Assembly: GCA_958430865.1 (NCBI GenBank)
Contig: CAUDNR010001779.1
Span: forward strand, 1-58,522
Length of the DNA stretch: 58,522 bases
Direction of reading: 5' to 3'
From: Entrophospora sp. SA101
Lineage: Eukaryota > Glomeromycota > Glomeromycetes > Entrophosporales > Entrophosporaceae
Part shown: positions 36,222-47,097 of the stretch, in pieces
Layout of the letters: the number at the start of each line of letters is the position of its first letter
Position numbering within the stretch: position 1 is the stretch's first letter
Position numbers and translations under genes: made by a program
The notes under the pieces: generated by a model
The model's database searches: none
The model's input: only the letters and a program-made list of their open reading frames with translations
Told to the model about the DNA's origin: nothing

Positions 36222-38079
36222 TACAGTTGGCGCTCGATATAAGGAAGAGTTTGTTTTGGCAAAAAACTTCACTATATAGTGTGATTCATTATATAAAAAG
36301 ATCGGCAAATTTTTATTTTTTTGATATTATATACAAATACATATATTAATATTGATACACAAAAAAAAAATAATAAAATTCATTAATTTTTAGTAGTAAA
36401 CCAACGATCCAATTTGCTTTGTTTTTTAGAAGCAAGAGAATATTTGGATATATGACTTTTAACTGATTTTATCGATTTAATGTGTTTTAATTCAAAAGTA
36501 AGGTTTTCAGGTGGATTTTGAATATAAGAAAGGATGGTGTCTAAAGATTTTAATGCATCTTCTGTAGTAATTTTTTGTTCAACAGCTACTAATTCATCTT
36601 CTGGTTCAGATTCAGCAGTTGGTTTTACATAACTAATAATTTCTTCATCGGTATTTTCAACACCAAACTCTTGAATTTCTTCTTCAATTCTAATAAAATT
36701 CTCTGCGCTCAATTTATCAGAGGCTTCAACACTCCCTAATCGATTAATTAGATTTTGAAGCTCATCATATTCTTGAATGGTTTCTATTTCCATGGCATCA
36801 TCTAAATTAGGTATTATTCCTGACTTCAGCCAACAGTTTCTAATAGTCTCGGGTGTCACATTTTTCCAAGCTTTAGCACAGAGTGTAATTGCATCAGAAA
36901 TTTTAAGTTGTTCAATGGGAGTATTAAGGCTTTGATGTAAGTCATAAGCATCAATCCTGTTCATAACAAGCAATTTTCTATAATGGACCTGAAGAAATGA
37001 TAAAGTGAATATTTGAACTAATAAAAAAAATTTTTTTTTAAATTATATTTACTTTAAAAGAATTTATAATTCCCGCATCAGCAGGTTGTAGATGAGTAGT
37101 TGTATTAGGAGGGAGATGATGAAGTGTAATATTCGTTAAAAGAGTACTTTCATCAAGAATGTGGACTGGTGCATTATCAAACAATAGTAAGATGTTTTTG
37201 TTTTCTTTAACCATTTTCTGATTCAATTTTTTTAAATATTGATTCCAGATGGAGACTTGCATCCAGGCTTTTGCATTCCAATAGTAATCAACTGGAAGCT
37301 TTGACTTGTCAACACCAAGCATGTCTCTTGGTGTTTGATACTTATGGATAAATAAAGGTGGAAGTTTAACAGTCCCTGTTGCATTCATAGTCAATAAAAT
37401 GGTTATTCTTTTTTTTGATTTTTTAGTACCAGGAAGAGGTCCAGTTGATAACGTTTTTGATGGTTCCAAATCCCAGAACAAGCCTAATAAATAAAGTATT
37501 TAGTAAATTTAATAAATACTATAATTATATTAGAATACTTTTTACCAGTTTCATCACAATTATAGACATCTTCTAGGGGAAATTCACTTAATATTTCTTG
37601 CAATTTTCTTCTTTCTTCAAAAATGATTTCTTCAGAAGGCGCAGAACTTGCTTCACCATGTAAATTATATTGTTTTATACCATTTCTTTTTTTAAAATTT
37701 GAGACCCAACCGTCTGAGCCTTTAAAATCATTGATATCAAGTAATTCTGCAAATCTCTTAGCTTTGGCAAGAATTACATCACCTGTAATTACCCTTTTAT
37801 TTGAAAGTGCTTGATTGAACCATATCATCAATGAACTTTCGAGCTCAGGATATTTTGGAGCTTTATATTTTTGCTTGTTAGCATCATCAGGATTAGTGGA
37901 TAGCCATTTATTTTTATCCTTCAAAATGTTACAAACTGTATTTTCTGCAACTTCAAATTTCCGACCAAGTTCCTTATATGTGAATGATGGATTTCTTTCA
38001 CAAAATTCACAAAGTTGTTTTTTCTCACCCCAAGTCAAAATTTTTCTTTTTTTGTTTGATTGATCAATTGATGACATTT
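36222..38079 (-). mobile_element. Tigger/pogo-type DNA transposon, 5' end lost in the N gap
   Basis: The 3' terminus starts CAGTTGGCGCTCGATATAAG at 36224 directly after TA, the target dinucleotide of this superfamily. It carries a perfect 12-nt palindrome CACTATATAGTG in the subterminal region (36270-36281) and encodes a complete transposase on the minus strand. The other terminus should lie within 38080-38853, which is unsequenced. If only the terminus and leader are missing there, the element is about 2 kb. Confidence 0.8.
36383..38077 (-). CDS. Tigger/pogo (CENP-B-like) transposase
   Basis: Three exons (37546-38077, 37053-37483, 36383-36988) give 522 residues without interruption. The enzyme cuts and pastes its own transposon at TA sites in the nucleus. 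Residues 10-60 form a CENP-B/Psq-like helix-turn-helix (KRKILTWGEKKQLCEFCERN) and residues 95-145 a second Tc5-type DNA-binding domain (LDINDFKGSDGWVSNFKKRN). The catalytic core has the three expected acidic residues: YNCDETGLFW, LLLFDNAPVH and LPPNTTTHLQPADAG. The C-terminus is acidic and ends KQSKLDRWFTTKN. The Met at 38077 is three bases from the N gap, so a longer N-terminus cannot be excluded. The intact frame suggests recent activity. Confidence 0.9.
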
Positions 38080-38853
38080 NNNNNNNNNNNNNNNNNNNNN
38101 NNNNNNNNNNNNNNNNNNNNNNNNNNNNNNNNNNNNNNNNNNNNNNNNNNNNNNNNNNNNNNNNNNNNNNNNNNNNNNNNNNNNNNNNNNNNNNNNNNNN
38201 NNNNNNNNNNNNNNNNNNNNNNNNNNNNNNNNNNNNNNNNNNNNNNNNNNNNNNNNNNNNNNNNNNNNNNNNNNNNNNNNNNNNNNNNNNNNNNNNNNNN
38301 NNNNNNNNNNNNNNNNNNNNNNNNNNNNNNNNNNNNNNNNNNNNNNNNNNNNNNNNNNNNNNNNNNNNNNNNNNNNNNNNNNNNNNNNNNNNNNNNNNNN
38401 NNNNNNNNNNNNNNNNNNNNNNNNNNNNNNNNNNNNNNNNNNNNNNNNNNNNNNNNNNNNNNNNNNNNNNNNNNNNNNNNNNNNNNNNNNNNNNNNNNNN
38501 NNNNNNNNNNNNNNNNNNNNNNNNNNNNNNNNNNNNNNNNNNNNNNNNNNNNNNNNNNNNNNNNNNNNNNNNNNNNNNNNNNNNNNNNNNNNNNNNNNNN
38601 NNNNNNNNNNNNNNNNNNNNNNNNNNNNNNNNNNNNNNNNNNNNNNNNNNNNNNNNNNNNNNNNNNNNNNNNNNNNNNNNNNNNNNNNNNNNNNNNNNNN
38701 NNNNNNNNNNNNNNNNNNNNNNNNNNNNNNNNNNNNNNNNNNNNNNNNNNNNNNNNNNNNNNNNNNNNNNNNNNNNNNNNNNNNNNNNNNNNNNNNNNNN
38801 NNNNNNNNNNNNNNNNNNNNNNNNNNNNNNNNNNNNNNNNNNNNNNNNNNNNN
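38080..38853. other. Assembly gap (774 N)
   Basis: An unbroken run of N lies between the transposase start and the inner end of the right arm. It hides one transposon terminus and the inner breakpoint of the inverted duplication. Open frames running through the N run are not real. Confidence 1.
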
Positions 38854-41080
38854 ACATTTAAATAATTCTTTATATCCTCCATCTTGAATAACCATCTTCA
38901 TGACATTTAACATGTTATTATTATTTTATTATCAATCAACAATGATTGTAATTAGTTACGCTAAAGAATCATTGCTCAAGCTTACTGCATTGAATTATTG
39001 AGACTTGTTTCCTAGCTTTAGATACATCAAAAGGCGAGCAACAAATGCTGAAACTAGTACTAAAGTAACTGTGCTGATAGATTTCCTAGCTGTGTGCGGA
39101 AAGGAGAATCATATGAATATTGGACTTTATGCTTTATCTTATTTCTTGTCTCGATAAGTCAGTCATGTCGGGTTGGACTCGGTGACCGACTTATCAAGAG
39201 AACCGAGTTATCGAATTTCACATTATTTTTTATTTAATCTCAAACATTAAAAGATTGCGAGATCGAACATAATAAAATTTAATAGGAATACAAATGTATT
39301 TCTTCAAAAGATGATATAAGTGATGATATAAAGGTGAGATAAAAAAATATAGATTGTTGATTGCAATTAGACAAGAACTCTCTCTAAATTATTGAATGAT
39401 ACAATCAATGATGAAATAATAAAATATTAATGCATTATTCATGATAAATCATCAAACGGTTAAAGTAAAAAAAGTTCTCTTTTTAAAATTACTTTACAAG
39501 AAAAAATTGATGTGTGATTATGCATTCTGATGGAGGTAGTAATAAAATATAAATGTAGTTTTACAAGCGAGAATGCTCTCTTCCTACTAAATTATAAAAA
39601 ATGAACAATAAAGATGGTCTTTTTACATATCATTTTGGTAATGACGAATAAATTTATTAGTCTTTTTAGCACACGTTTTAAGAGCTTATACAGCAGAATT
39701 ATCTCATTACCAAGATCAAGTTCCAGAATTTATTATTCGTTTTCTTCAATTATATCCATTAAATATTATATTGAAACTATTGTTATAAAAGGAATGAGAA
39801 GGTGATATTTTTGAGAAAATTTAAAAGATTAAATTGTCAGAAGGAAATAACTGCACCTAAAATCAATTATTTTGTCGCTACTAAAAATTTTGTCTTTGGA
39901 TCACATGATTGACACCATGAATAATCAGTATTATACCTATTGCAAATCGGACATTCCCCATATCCTTCTTTTCAAATATATGAACCTTCATAATCTTGAA
40001 GACTCCCATTTTCCATGTATTTCGTTACAAAGATATATTCTTTTTGTAGCTAGATCTTGTGTTAATCCATAAATTTTATTTATGATTTACCACAAAATGT
40101 AACATAAAAATCTGAAAATAAACAAAAAAATAAAATGATTTACCTCATTAAGAAATTCAAAATCAAAAACAATTATTGATTTAGATAATCGCTTTTTGAG
40201 TTCTGGTGGTTACAAGGAATTCATCAAATGGAGGAAAATTTAGCTGGTGAAGCTATACCACTTTTCCAAAAGATTTACTAATTTTGGCCTTTGATAATGA
40301 GCAAAAGGGGGCGAAGAGCTAATTATATTGTAAGTATAATATAATGGGTTTTCATACAGTCACTAGTTTTATTGCATTTAATTTTGATCCCATTGATCAA
40401 ACACAAACAATTCAGGATCCCTGGTTAAATCAAAAATCAAATTTATTACAGATTGAAGATTTTTTTTTGATATCACGCCAAAATGCAACAATTACTTGAT
40501 CAACAACTTTATGACTATCTTTCTATCATATTAAATGAAGCATCCCATTTTCCATGTATTTCGTTACAAAGATATATTCTTTTTGTAGCTAGATCTTGTG
40601 TTAATCCATAAATTTTATTTATGATTTACCACAAAATGTAACATAAAAATCTGAAAATAAACAAAAAAATAAAATGATTTACCTCATTAAGAAATTCAAA
40701 ATCAAAAACAATTATTGATTTAGATAATCGCTTTTTGAGTTCTGGTGGTTACAAGGAATTCATCAAATGGAGGAAAATTTAGCTGGTGAAGCTATACCAC
40801 TTTTCCAAAAGATTTACTAATTTTGGCCTTTGATAATGAGCAAAAGGGGGCGAAGAGCTAATTATATTGTAAGTATAATATAATGGGTTTTCATACAGTC
40901 ACTAGTTTTATTGCATTTAATTTTGATCCCATTGATCAAACACAAACAATTCAGGATCCCTGGTTAAATCAAAAATCAAATTTATTACAGATTGAAGATT
41001 TTTTTTTGATATCACGCCAAAATGCAACAATTACTTGATCAACAACTTTATGACTATCTTTCTATCATATTAAATGAAGC
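38854..41080. other. Decayed inner part of the right arm
   Basis: Mirror of the gene-poor stretch 28506-30193. Short coding-like relics on the plus strand (39614-39805, 39872-40072) are interrupted. The base at 39916 (C) differs from the mirror expectation (T). Confidence 0.5.
39151..39197. repeat. Imperfect inverted repeat, right-arm copy
   Basis: Mirror of 29850-29896, with arms 39151-39165 and 39183-39197. Confidence 0.6.
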
Positions 41081-41081
41081 A
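40004..41081. repeat. 539-bp tandem duplication (two identical units)
   Basis: Units 40004-40542 and 40543-41081 appear identical by eye and correspond to a single segment, 28505-29043, in the left arm. The junction joins AATGAAGCA to TCCCATTTTCC with at most one base of microhomology. It contains no intact gene. It is the only length difference seen between the arms. Confidence 0.93.
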
Positions 41082-41361
41082 TGTGGGGAAAATGTGGTAA
41101 AAAAGAGATAGAAAATTCACGATGTAAATGTCCTGATTGTAATGAAAGTTGACCAATATTTCTGAAATTCAACAAGAAGATTCCAACCAATCAAACCTAG
41201 AGACAACAAATACCACGAAACCTTTACATATCAAATTCTATCAAAATTCTACCAACATTTCTGATGCACCACCTATAAATCCAATTAGTACAACTCAAAA
41301 ATCATTCCCTCAAGATGGTGTTAAGATTCCTGACATTCTCCTCCAGATCCTTTACCATTAA
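41081..41361 (+). pseudogene. Fragment of a Cys-rich repeat-family gene, right copy
   Basis: Mirror of 28225-28505: a zinc-ribbon-like stretch and an Asn/Ser/Thr-rich segment interrupted by TGA. It directly follows the second unit of the tandem duplication. Confidence 0.35.
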
Positions 41362-41778
41362 ACCCTAACTCTATTGAAAATGTTTGTAAAGTGCTAGATC
41401 ACATTCAAGAAATTAGTGGAATCAACAAAGGTGAAAGAAATGGATTCCAGTAGTTTGTGTTGGAATTCCATATAACTATGCACAAAAAATTATTCAAAAA
41501 TTCTCATGATTCCAGGGAAACTTCATGAAGGAATGAATATATATGTTAAAATCTTTTGTGGAGTAATCGTGTGACCTGCTGGTTGCATTTTCTTTGTGAA
41601 AAGTTTTTTCGTTATGCACCGCTCGAGTTCCACATTCCCTAAATCTACTATTCCCATATCTAAATGAGGCCAGAAATGAGCGGAAGGAACGTTTTACAAG
41701 GACAGTATATTTACGTTGTTGTTGTTCGTCGCTTGCAATATAACAAAGCTTCTGTTTCTTCGAACTCGACTAATCAAT
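41362..41778. other. Intergenic region, right-arm copy
   Basis: Mirror of 27808-28224. Nothing beyond a presumed promoter of the small membrane-protein gene is supported. Confidence 0.4.
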
Positions 41779-42180
41779 ATGTCTGCTGATTTACAAACCA
41801 AAATCCACAATTTTTTGATAAATGCCGAGGAACGCCATATAAATGCCACCTCCGTTGTTCACCAAGGCTTGGAAGAAAATCCCTGGATTCCGCAAAATGA
41901 GTTGAGGATGATTGTAGACCGAGTCGTTGGGGTTGTTTTTGTGTCAAATTTCCCTCGTAACGCACTCATTTATTCGCGGATCATCAATTAAAGTTTCATT
42001 TTCTATTATACTATGTAACGAGGGTAAGATGTAACTTTATTTTTATTTTTTATAATCATAATTTGTGCCTTAATGATTTATAATATTCAAGGAAAGCATG
42101 TTTATGATTTTAATAATACTCGACAACAACTGGAAAATGATATCAAAACACGAGAAACTCATCACCATAGTTACAAATAA
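41779..42180 (+). CDS. Small single-pass membrane protein, right copy
   Basis: Exons 41779-41956 and 42029-42180 encode 109 residues, identical to the left copy. The exon 1 part ends VVGVVFVSNFP. The 72-nt intron (GTAACG to GGTAAG) is in phase 1, and the exon 2 part starts with the hydrophobic segment VTLFLFFIIIICALM. The alternative upstream Met is at 41716. Function unknown; the stop lies 77 bp from the convergent oxidase stop. Confidence 0.5.
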
Positions 42181-42257
42181 TAAGATATTAAATATTATAT
42201 AATAGTATTTATTTTGAATATAAATTATTAATCTAAATATTGTTCAAGTATATTAAT

Positions 42258-44890
42258 CTAACGTTCACCTAATTCACATAATTTGGTCCATTCTTTCGGA
42301 GGTTGCATTTTTAAGATTTCATCTGGAAGTGTGACCAACTGCATCAAAAGACCAGATTCCAAATGCCACTATAAAAGATAAAAAGTTTTAAAATCAGAAT
42401 CGTATTCATTTCTTCATGTATCAATAAAAAATCTTTACATACCTCGTAAAAAAAATGAAATGAAATGAAAGGAAAGGAAAAAAAATGTTAGTGAATTTGT
42501 CAAAAAAAAAGCAATATACTGAACAAAAACGGAATGAAACGATAGCATATCATGTGACAGTGTATTCCCCAGACTCCAGGATTGTCGGAAACAAATCTGA
42601 TGGCAATCCACCTAGAAAAAAATTATATTCGCCTCTGTTTAGTCTGTTTTTCATTTTACTAATGGGACTATTTGTCACCCATTATATGTCATCAGTGAAA
42701 GAAAACGCGAAATTTTTTTTACCCTAAGGCAGGTACTGTTGCAGTATCACGCTTGATTGGATTTTGTGTATTCAAATTATTTTCATCAACTTTATCTCCA
42801 TCTCCGGTTCCAAGTACCCAAAATTGGTATCCATGCTAAGTTTTTAGAAAAAAAAAGTTAATTTTTAAAATCATTTATGTCGATTAATTAATTTTACGTA
42901 CAATGTGAAACGGATGGTCGCCATCGTCAGTATCTAAAAAAAAATATTTGTTAATAAAATCATAAAATTGAAAATTCTTATACAATTGTTAATTAATTAT
43001 ACATACTGACGAAATAAATATCAACTACTTCTCCATCTTTATCAAAAAAATATGCATTTGCACTAGTTTCGCTAATTGGTTTCCCTTTAAAGATTTTATC
43101 TAAACTCGGAAAATTTATATCGGGTATATAAGAAGATTCATTAAGGAAAGCTTTAACAACTCCTGTTGTATTCTTATGAAAAGCAATTGTGAGTTCCAAT
43201 TTTCTCGTTGATTCGGGAATCTTTTCTTCTTTAAGTGGTTGTAAAGTCTTGTGATCTAGATCAACGCATTCTGTCAAGGAATCAGACCATGGATTGTCTT
43301 TTGGTTCAGGACCATCGGGGGCTCCTTCATAATGTACTATAGCTTTAATAGTAGGAAGACTAGCTGCAGCATCTGGCATGCATTTCTTTTGAAATTCAGA
43401 ACGCATTATATAATTATCGACCGGTTGGTTTGCAGTAACAATAACCGAATATCTTTGGGCGACATTGATGGGAAGACGATGGATCTTATTTCGATTAGTA
43501 TATCCACCGTCTGCTTCTATAACTTCCATTTCATGATTATCAATAGAAAAGAAGAATGCCGAAAATGCGCTAGAAGAATAAAAACATTCGTCACTTTTAA
43601 TTTTTTTTGAATTGCATAATACGATGATGTAGATTACTGTACCTAGTATTAATGATACGAAGGCGATATTTTTTATTTTGAACAAATTCAAATTTAGCAA
43701 GACCGGCATTGTCCACACATTTAGAACCCGGTGGGGCCTTGGAGCAATCGAAATTATTTTTTCCATTGATCAAACCGTTATCGGGAACTGTATGTGTAGG
43801 AATCGTTCTAATTAGCATCACGCGGTCATACCTTTGTACTTATATCAATATTTCTTACCTGGCTATTATTATATAATGAGAATGAATTAATATGAATTTA
43901 AGAATTTCGAATTAAGCTTCAAAACGTTAAATTTACCTCTTCTCCTTTACTTTCAGGAGTTAAGAATTGTTTTAATAAAACTTGTGCATTGGTATGATGA
44001 TAATCATTCAACATTACAATAATTTCCTCGTCATATTCCGCTTTATATGGATCATCAGGATCGTGAATAACTAATAAATTAAATAGAGAAGTCATAAAGA
44101 ATTAAAAAAAAAGTCGATTTAAATTAAATAATTAAATAACTTACTTAACGCGCCAAAAGCTCCATCAACATATTGCAACGTTTCATGCGCATGACTAAAG
44201 AAATATTATATATAGACAGTGAGTACATAGGAGTTCAAATAATTTTTTTTGGTCTCATAAATACTCACTACCAATGAGTGCCAACTTCTTCGGGAACAGT
44301 GAAATTGTAGGTGAATTCATAATCGTCTGGTATAACGCATTGAGCCTGATAGTACGTGTCAATCGACGATTGGTCAATATTGAAAGAATATAATTATACG
44401 AATCAGTTTTTTTCATAGACTCACCATCCATGGTACTCCATCGAACCTATATAATAGATTGTGAAATTAGTATGGTCTTTGTAAAAATTAATTCCAGTAA
44501 AAAAAAATCACATACCAAGGAGTCCCTCTTTGAAGCATTCCATGCCCATGAATAGCTAATATTTCATTTTGCAATATGCGCTTAAAAACACGTACAACAC
44601 ATAAAATATAGGGAAGATATTTGTTGCAAATTACCTGTTGGTTCTCCCAATTTATTATTAATGTTCATCACAATACGATCTCCTTTGTTAACTTCTATGG
44701 TTGGTCCAGGATATTGTCCATTAACGGTTGATAATTGACGAGTAAACCCATCTGGAGCCAAAGTAACTTTTTCTATAGTGAAATTAAAAATATTTGTTTT
44801 TGGTTCATACCCCCGTTTCAAAATTGGCGTGGGCGAGACAATTGCTGTCCAAAGAATAATATAAAAGAAAAAGATCCCAAAAGAAGTCAT
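42258..44890 (-). CDS. Secreted multicopper oxidase, right copy
   Basis: This minus-strand mirror of the left oxidase has the same 14-exon structure and a 536-residue product. The signal peptide lies at the 44890 end, and the copper-site motifs HWYHAH, HPFHIHGYQFW and HCHMEWH are kept. The micro-exons are at 43859-43862 (CCAG) and 42443-42445 (GAG), with the AT-AC intron at 42446-42550. No base difference from the left copy was noticed, so both copies would make the same enzyme if expressed. The duplication doubles gene dose for a secreted oxidase of unknown substrate. Confidence 0.92.
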
Positions 44891-45262
44891 TGTTATATTA
44901 TTATTACGTTAAATTAATTAGAATTAAGTATAACTTGGCAGTATTTTATATCTTTCATTACCATGTGTACTATGAATGGCCTTATTATTTTTTTTATTTG
45001 TCATTAATTTTATAAAAGTAAGTCGTACAGTACATAAATAATTAAAAAAAGATCGATGCTTCTTTCATAGTAACCCATGTAGTTTCGGTTACGACAAGTA
45101 TAATTTATTTTATAATATTGAAATTAGCTATAAGGCGATTATTTATCATGTGTTTTCTTGTGACAATTCTTTTTATCGATTTCCGATTAATTTCAATTAG
45201 TGACTTTAAATGACTTTTTTAGCGCAATTTAATTAAGTCACGCTAATATACATTACATGAGC
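44891..45262. promoter_or_regulatory. Presumed promoter region of the right oxidase copy
   Basis: Mirror of 24324-24695; AT-rich, with a TATA-like box on the minus strand near 44950. No defined site recognised. Confidence 0.3.
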
Positions 45263-45381
45263 ATGCATTCTGAAATAGATGGTCTCAATGGAACCGATTC
45301 AAGCTTGAGGCCGAGAACATCAAAAATAAGACCGAAAATGTTAAGCTTAAGGCTAGAGTTGTGAAATTGGAAGATAAATAA
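45263..45381 (+). pseudogene. Fragment of a coiled-coil gene 3' end, right copy
   Basis: Mirror of 24205-24323; reads MHSEIDGLNG, a frameshift, then FKLEAENIKNKTENVKLKAR and a stop after KLEDK. Confidence 0.4.
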
Positions 45382-47097
45382 TTGCAAAAACGAATTAATA
45401 AAAAGTTTATTAACCGGCTTATGTGTTACTGATAATACTGTTCAAACCGATAATTTCACCTTTTCAAGCCGATCATACTATATTAAGTATTCGTCATACA
45501 TTACTCGCGAGTATTATTACAAGTATGTGAAGTTGAGAAACTATGAAATCGAAATTTATAATTAAAATTTTGGGGTGAGGTATTTTGGATATGAAATTCT
45601 GATTGGCTAATTTGAATTTGAAATGTGTGAAATGTGAATTGTGTGAATTTTCACGCATAACAATACCATATATTTTTTTATAATGAGATATTTTAATATT
45701 GGTTAAATATTTTGATATTGTTTAAACAGTTGAACTGCACTGACTGATCACAGGACTCGATCAATGGCATAATTTAAATATAAAGCATTTGGACAACATT
45801 TGGACATTTTAATAGCATTTATGCACTTTGACATTTTTTAGACTTTCGACAGCCTAAATGTCGAATGACGAAATTTTTCGACAAAGCTCGACTAACAACT
45901 CATAAATTATTAACAAAAAAAGATTGAAATACATAAAAGGTTATAATAATAATAGTAATTAAAAAAATTGGAATCTAAATGAAAAATTGAATACCAAGTT
46001 CGATCACATCACTCACAACATTGTCTAGTTCAAAATCGAGTTTTTTTATAATAAAGTCATATAGTCTTGAATTAAAATAAATGTCACTAACCTTGTTTTT
46101 GCTGAAATCCTTATGGGTCATTCTTCTTTATAGGTGAATTAGATTTCCTTTATATACTATTTTTTTTTTATTTTGGATTTCTTGGCAAATCTTTTTCAAT
46201 ATTAAATTTCAGTGCCGTATAGTTGATTTCAACGAGTTCATTTTCCTATATATGTGAAGTTGCGATTTTATGAACATAGTTTCATACAAGATAGATGGCA
46301 TTATTATTTGTTTAGAATGATATTTTTATTATTATAAAACATTCTTTTTGTCTTTTAGAATTCCAATTGCAATCAACTCTTGTTATATCAAAATCCTCAT
46401 ATCGTGGACTTTTTTAGTTTCTCCCGAAATTTTTTTATAACACTTTATAATCAACTGTCTCTCGTGATAATGGACTCTTGTTACAATGAAAAATAAAATA
46501 AAAATTTTTAATTATAATGAATGCCGACAATCAATTATAATTAATTGAATGAATAAAACAAACAGTTTTAACGAAAGAATATGATGAATTTATTTTCTAT
46601 AAATGTTGTTATTTAATATTTATACAAAATTCATTACTATATTTTTGAGAGCCTCATTAAGAATTAGATTTTCTATGAAACAATAATAAATTTCTTTGTT
46701 TTACAAAAATTAAAAAAAGTTACCAAACAATTACTATATTAATTCATCAAATTCAACATGTATTAAACATGGTAAAATAGGTTTTCTCCCTATCTTGTAC
46801 AAATTTATTTATTTAATTATTTCCTTTCTTTCTTTATCATCCAAGTTTATTTTTAAATTTAAAAATAAACTTGGAAAATAATTTTTATATAATTTATTTA
46901 TTATCACATACCATACCGACAATTCCTTAACCACACCAACCGAAAGTTCAAATAATAAAAGAACAAAACCCATTAAAAAATTCAATAATACCATTAATTA
47001 CAACGACAACAATTATTACTACGCCATCAATAATAACGACGATAAATATCAAGAAATTAATAACAATTACAATCACAATCTCAATAATCCAGTTTCA
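45382..47097. other. Intergenic region, right-arm copy
   Basis: Mirror of 22489-24204. It contains the 34-bp palindrome at 46841-46874. No gene supported. Confidence 0.5.
46841..46874. repeat. Perfect 34-bp palindrome, right copy
   Basis: Second copy of the palindrome at 22712-22745, again about 225 bp upstream of the coiled-coil start codon. Confidence 0.9.

Noticed and set aside
37484..38913. Long open frames spanning the N run on both strands
   Set aside because: They are made mostly of unknown residues produced by translating N and are artefacts of the gap.
28505..41081. CRISPR-like or satellite array
   Set aside because: The tandem repeat has only two long units, no spacers, and lies in eukaryotic intron-containing DNA.
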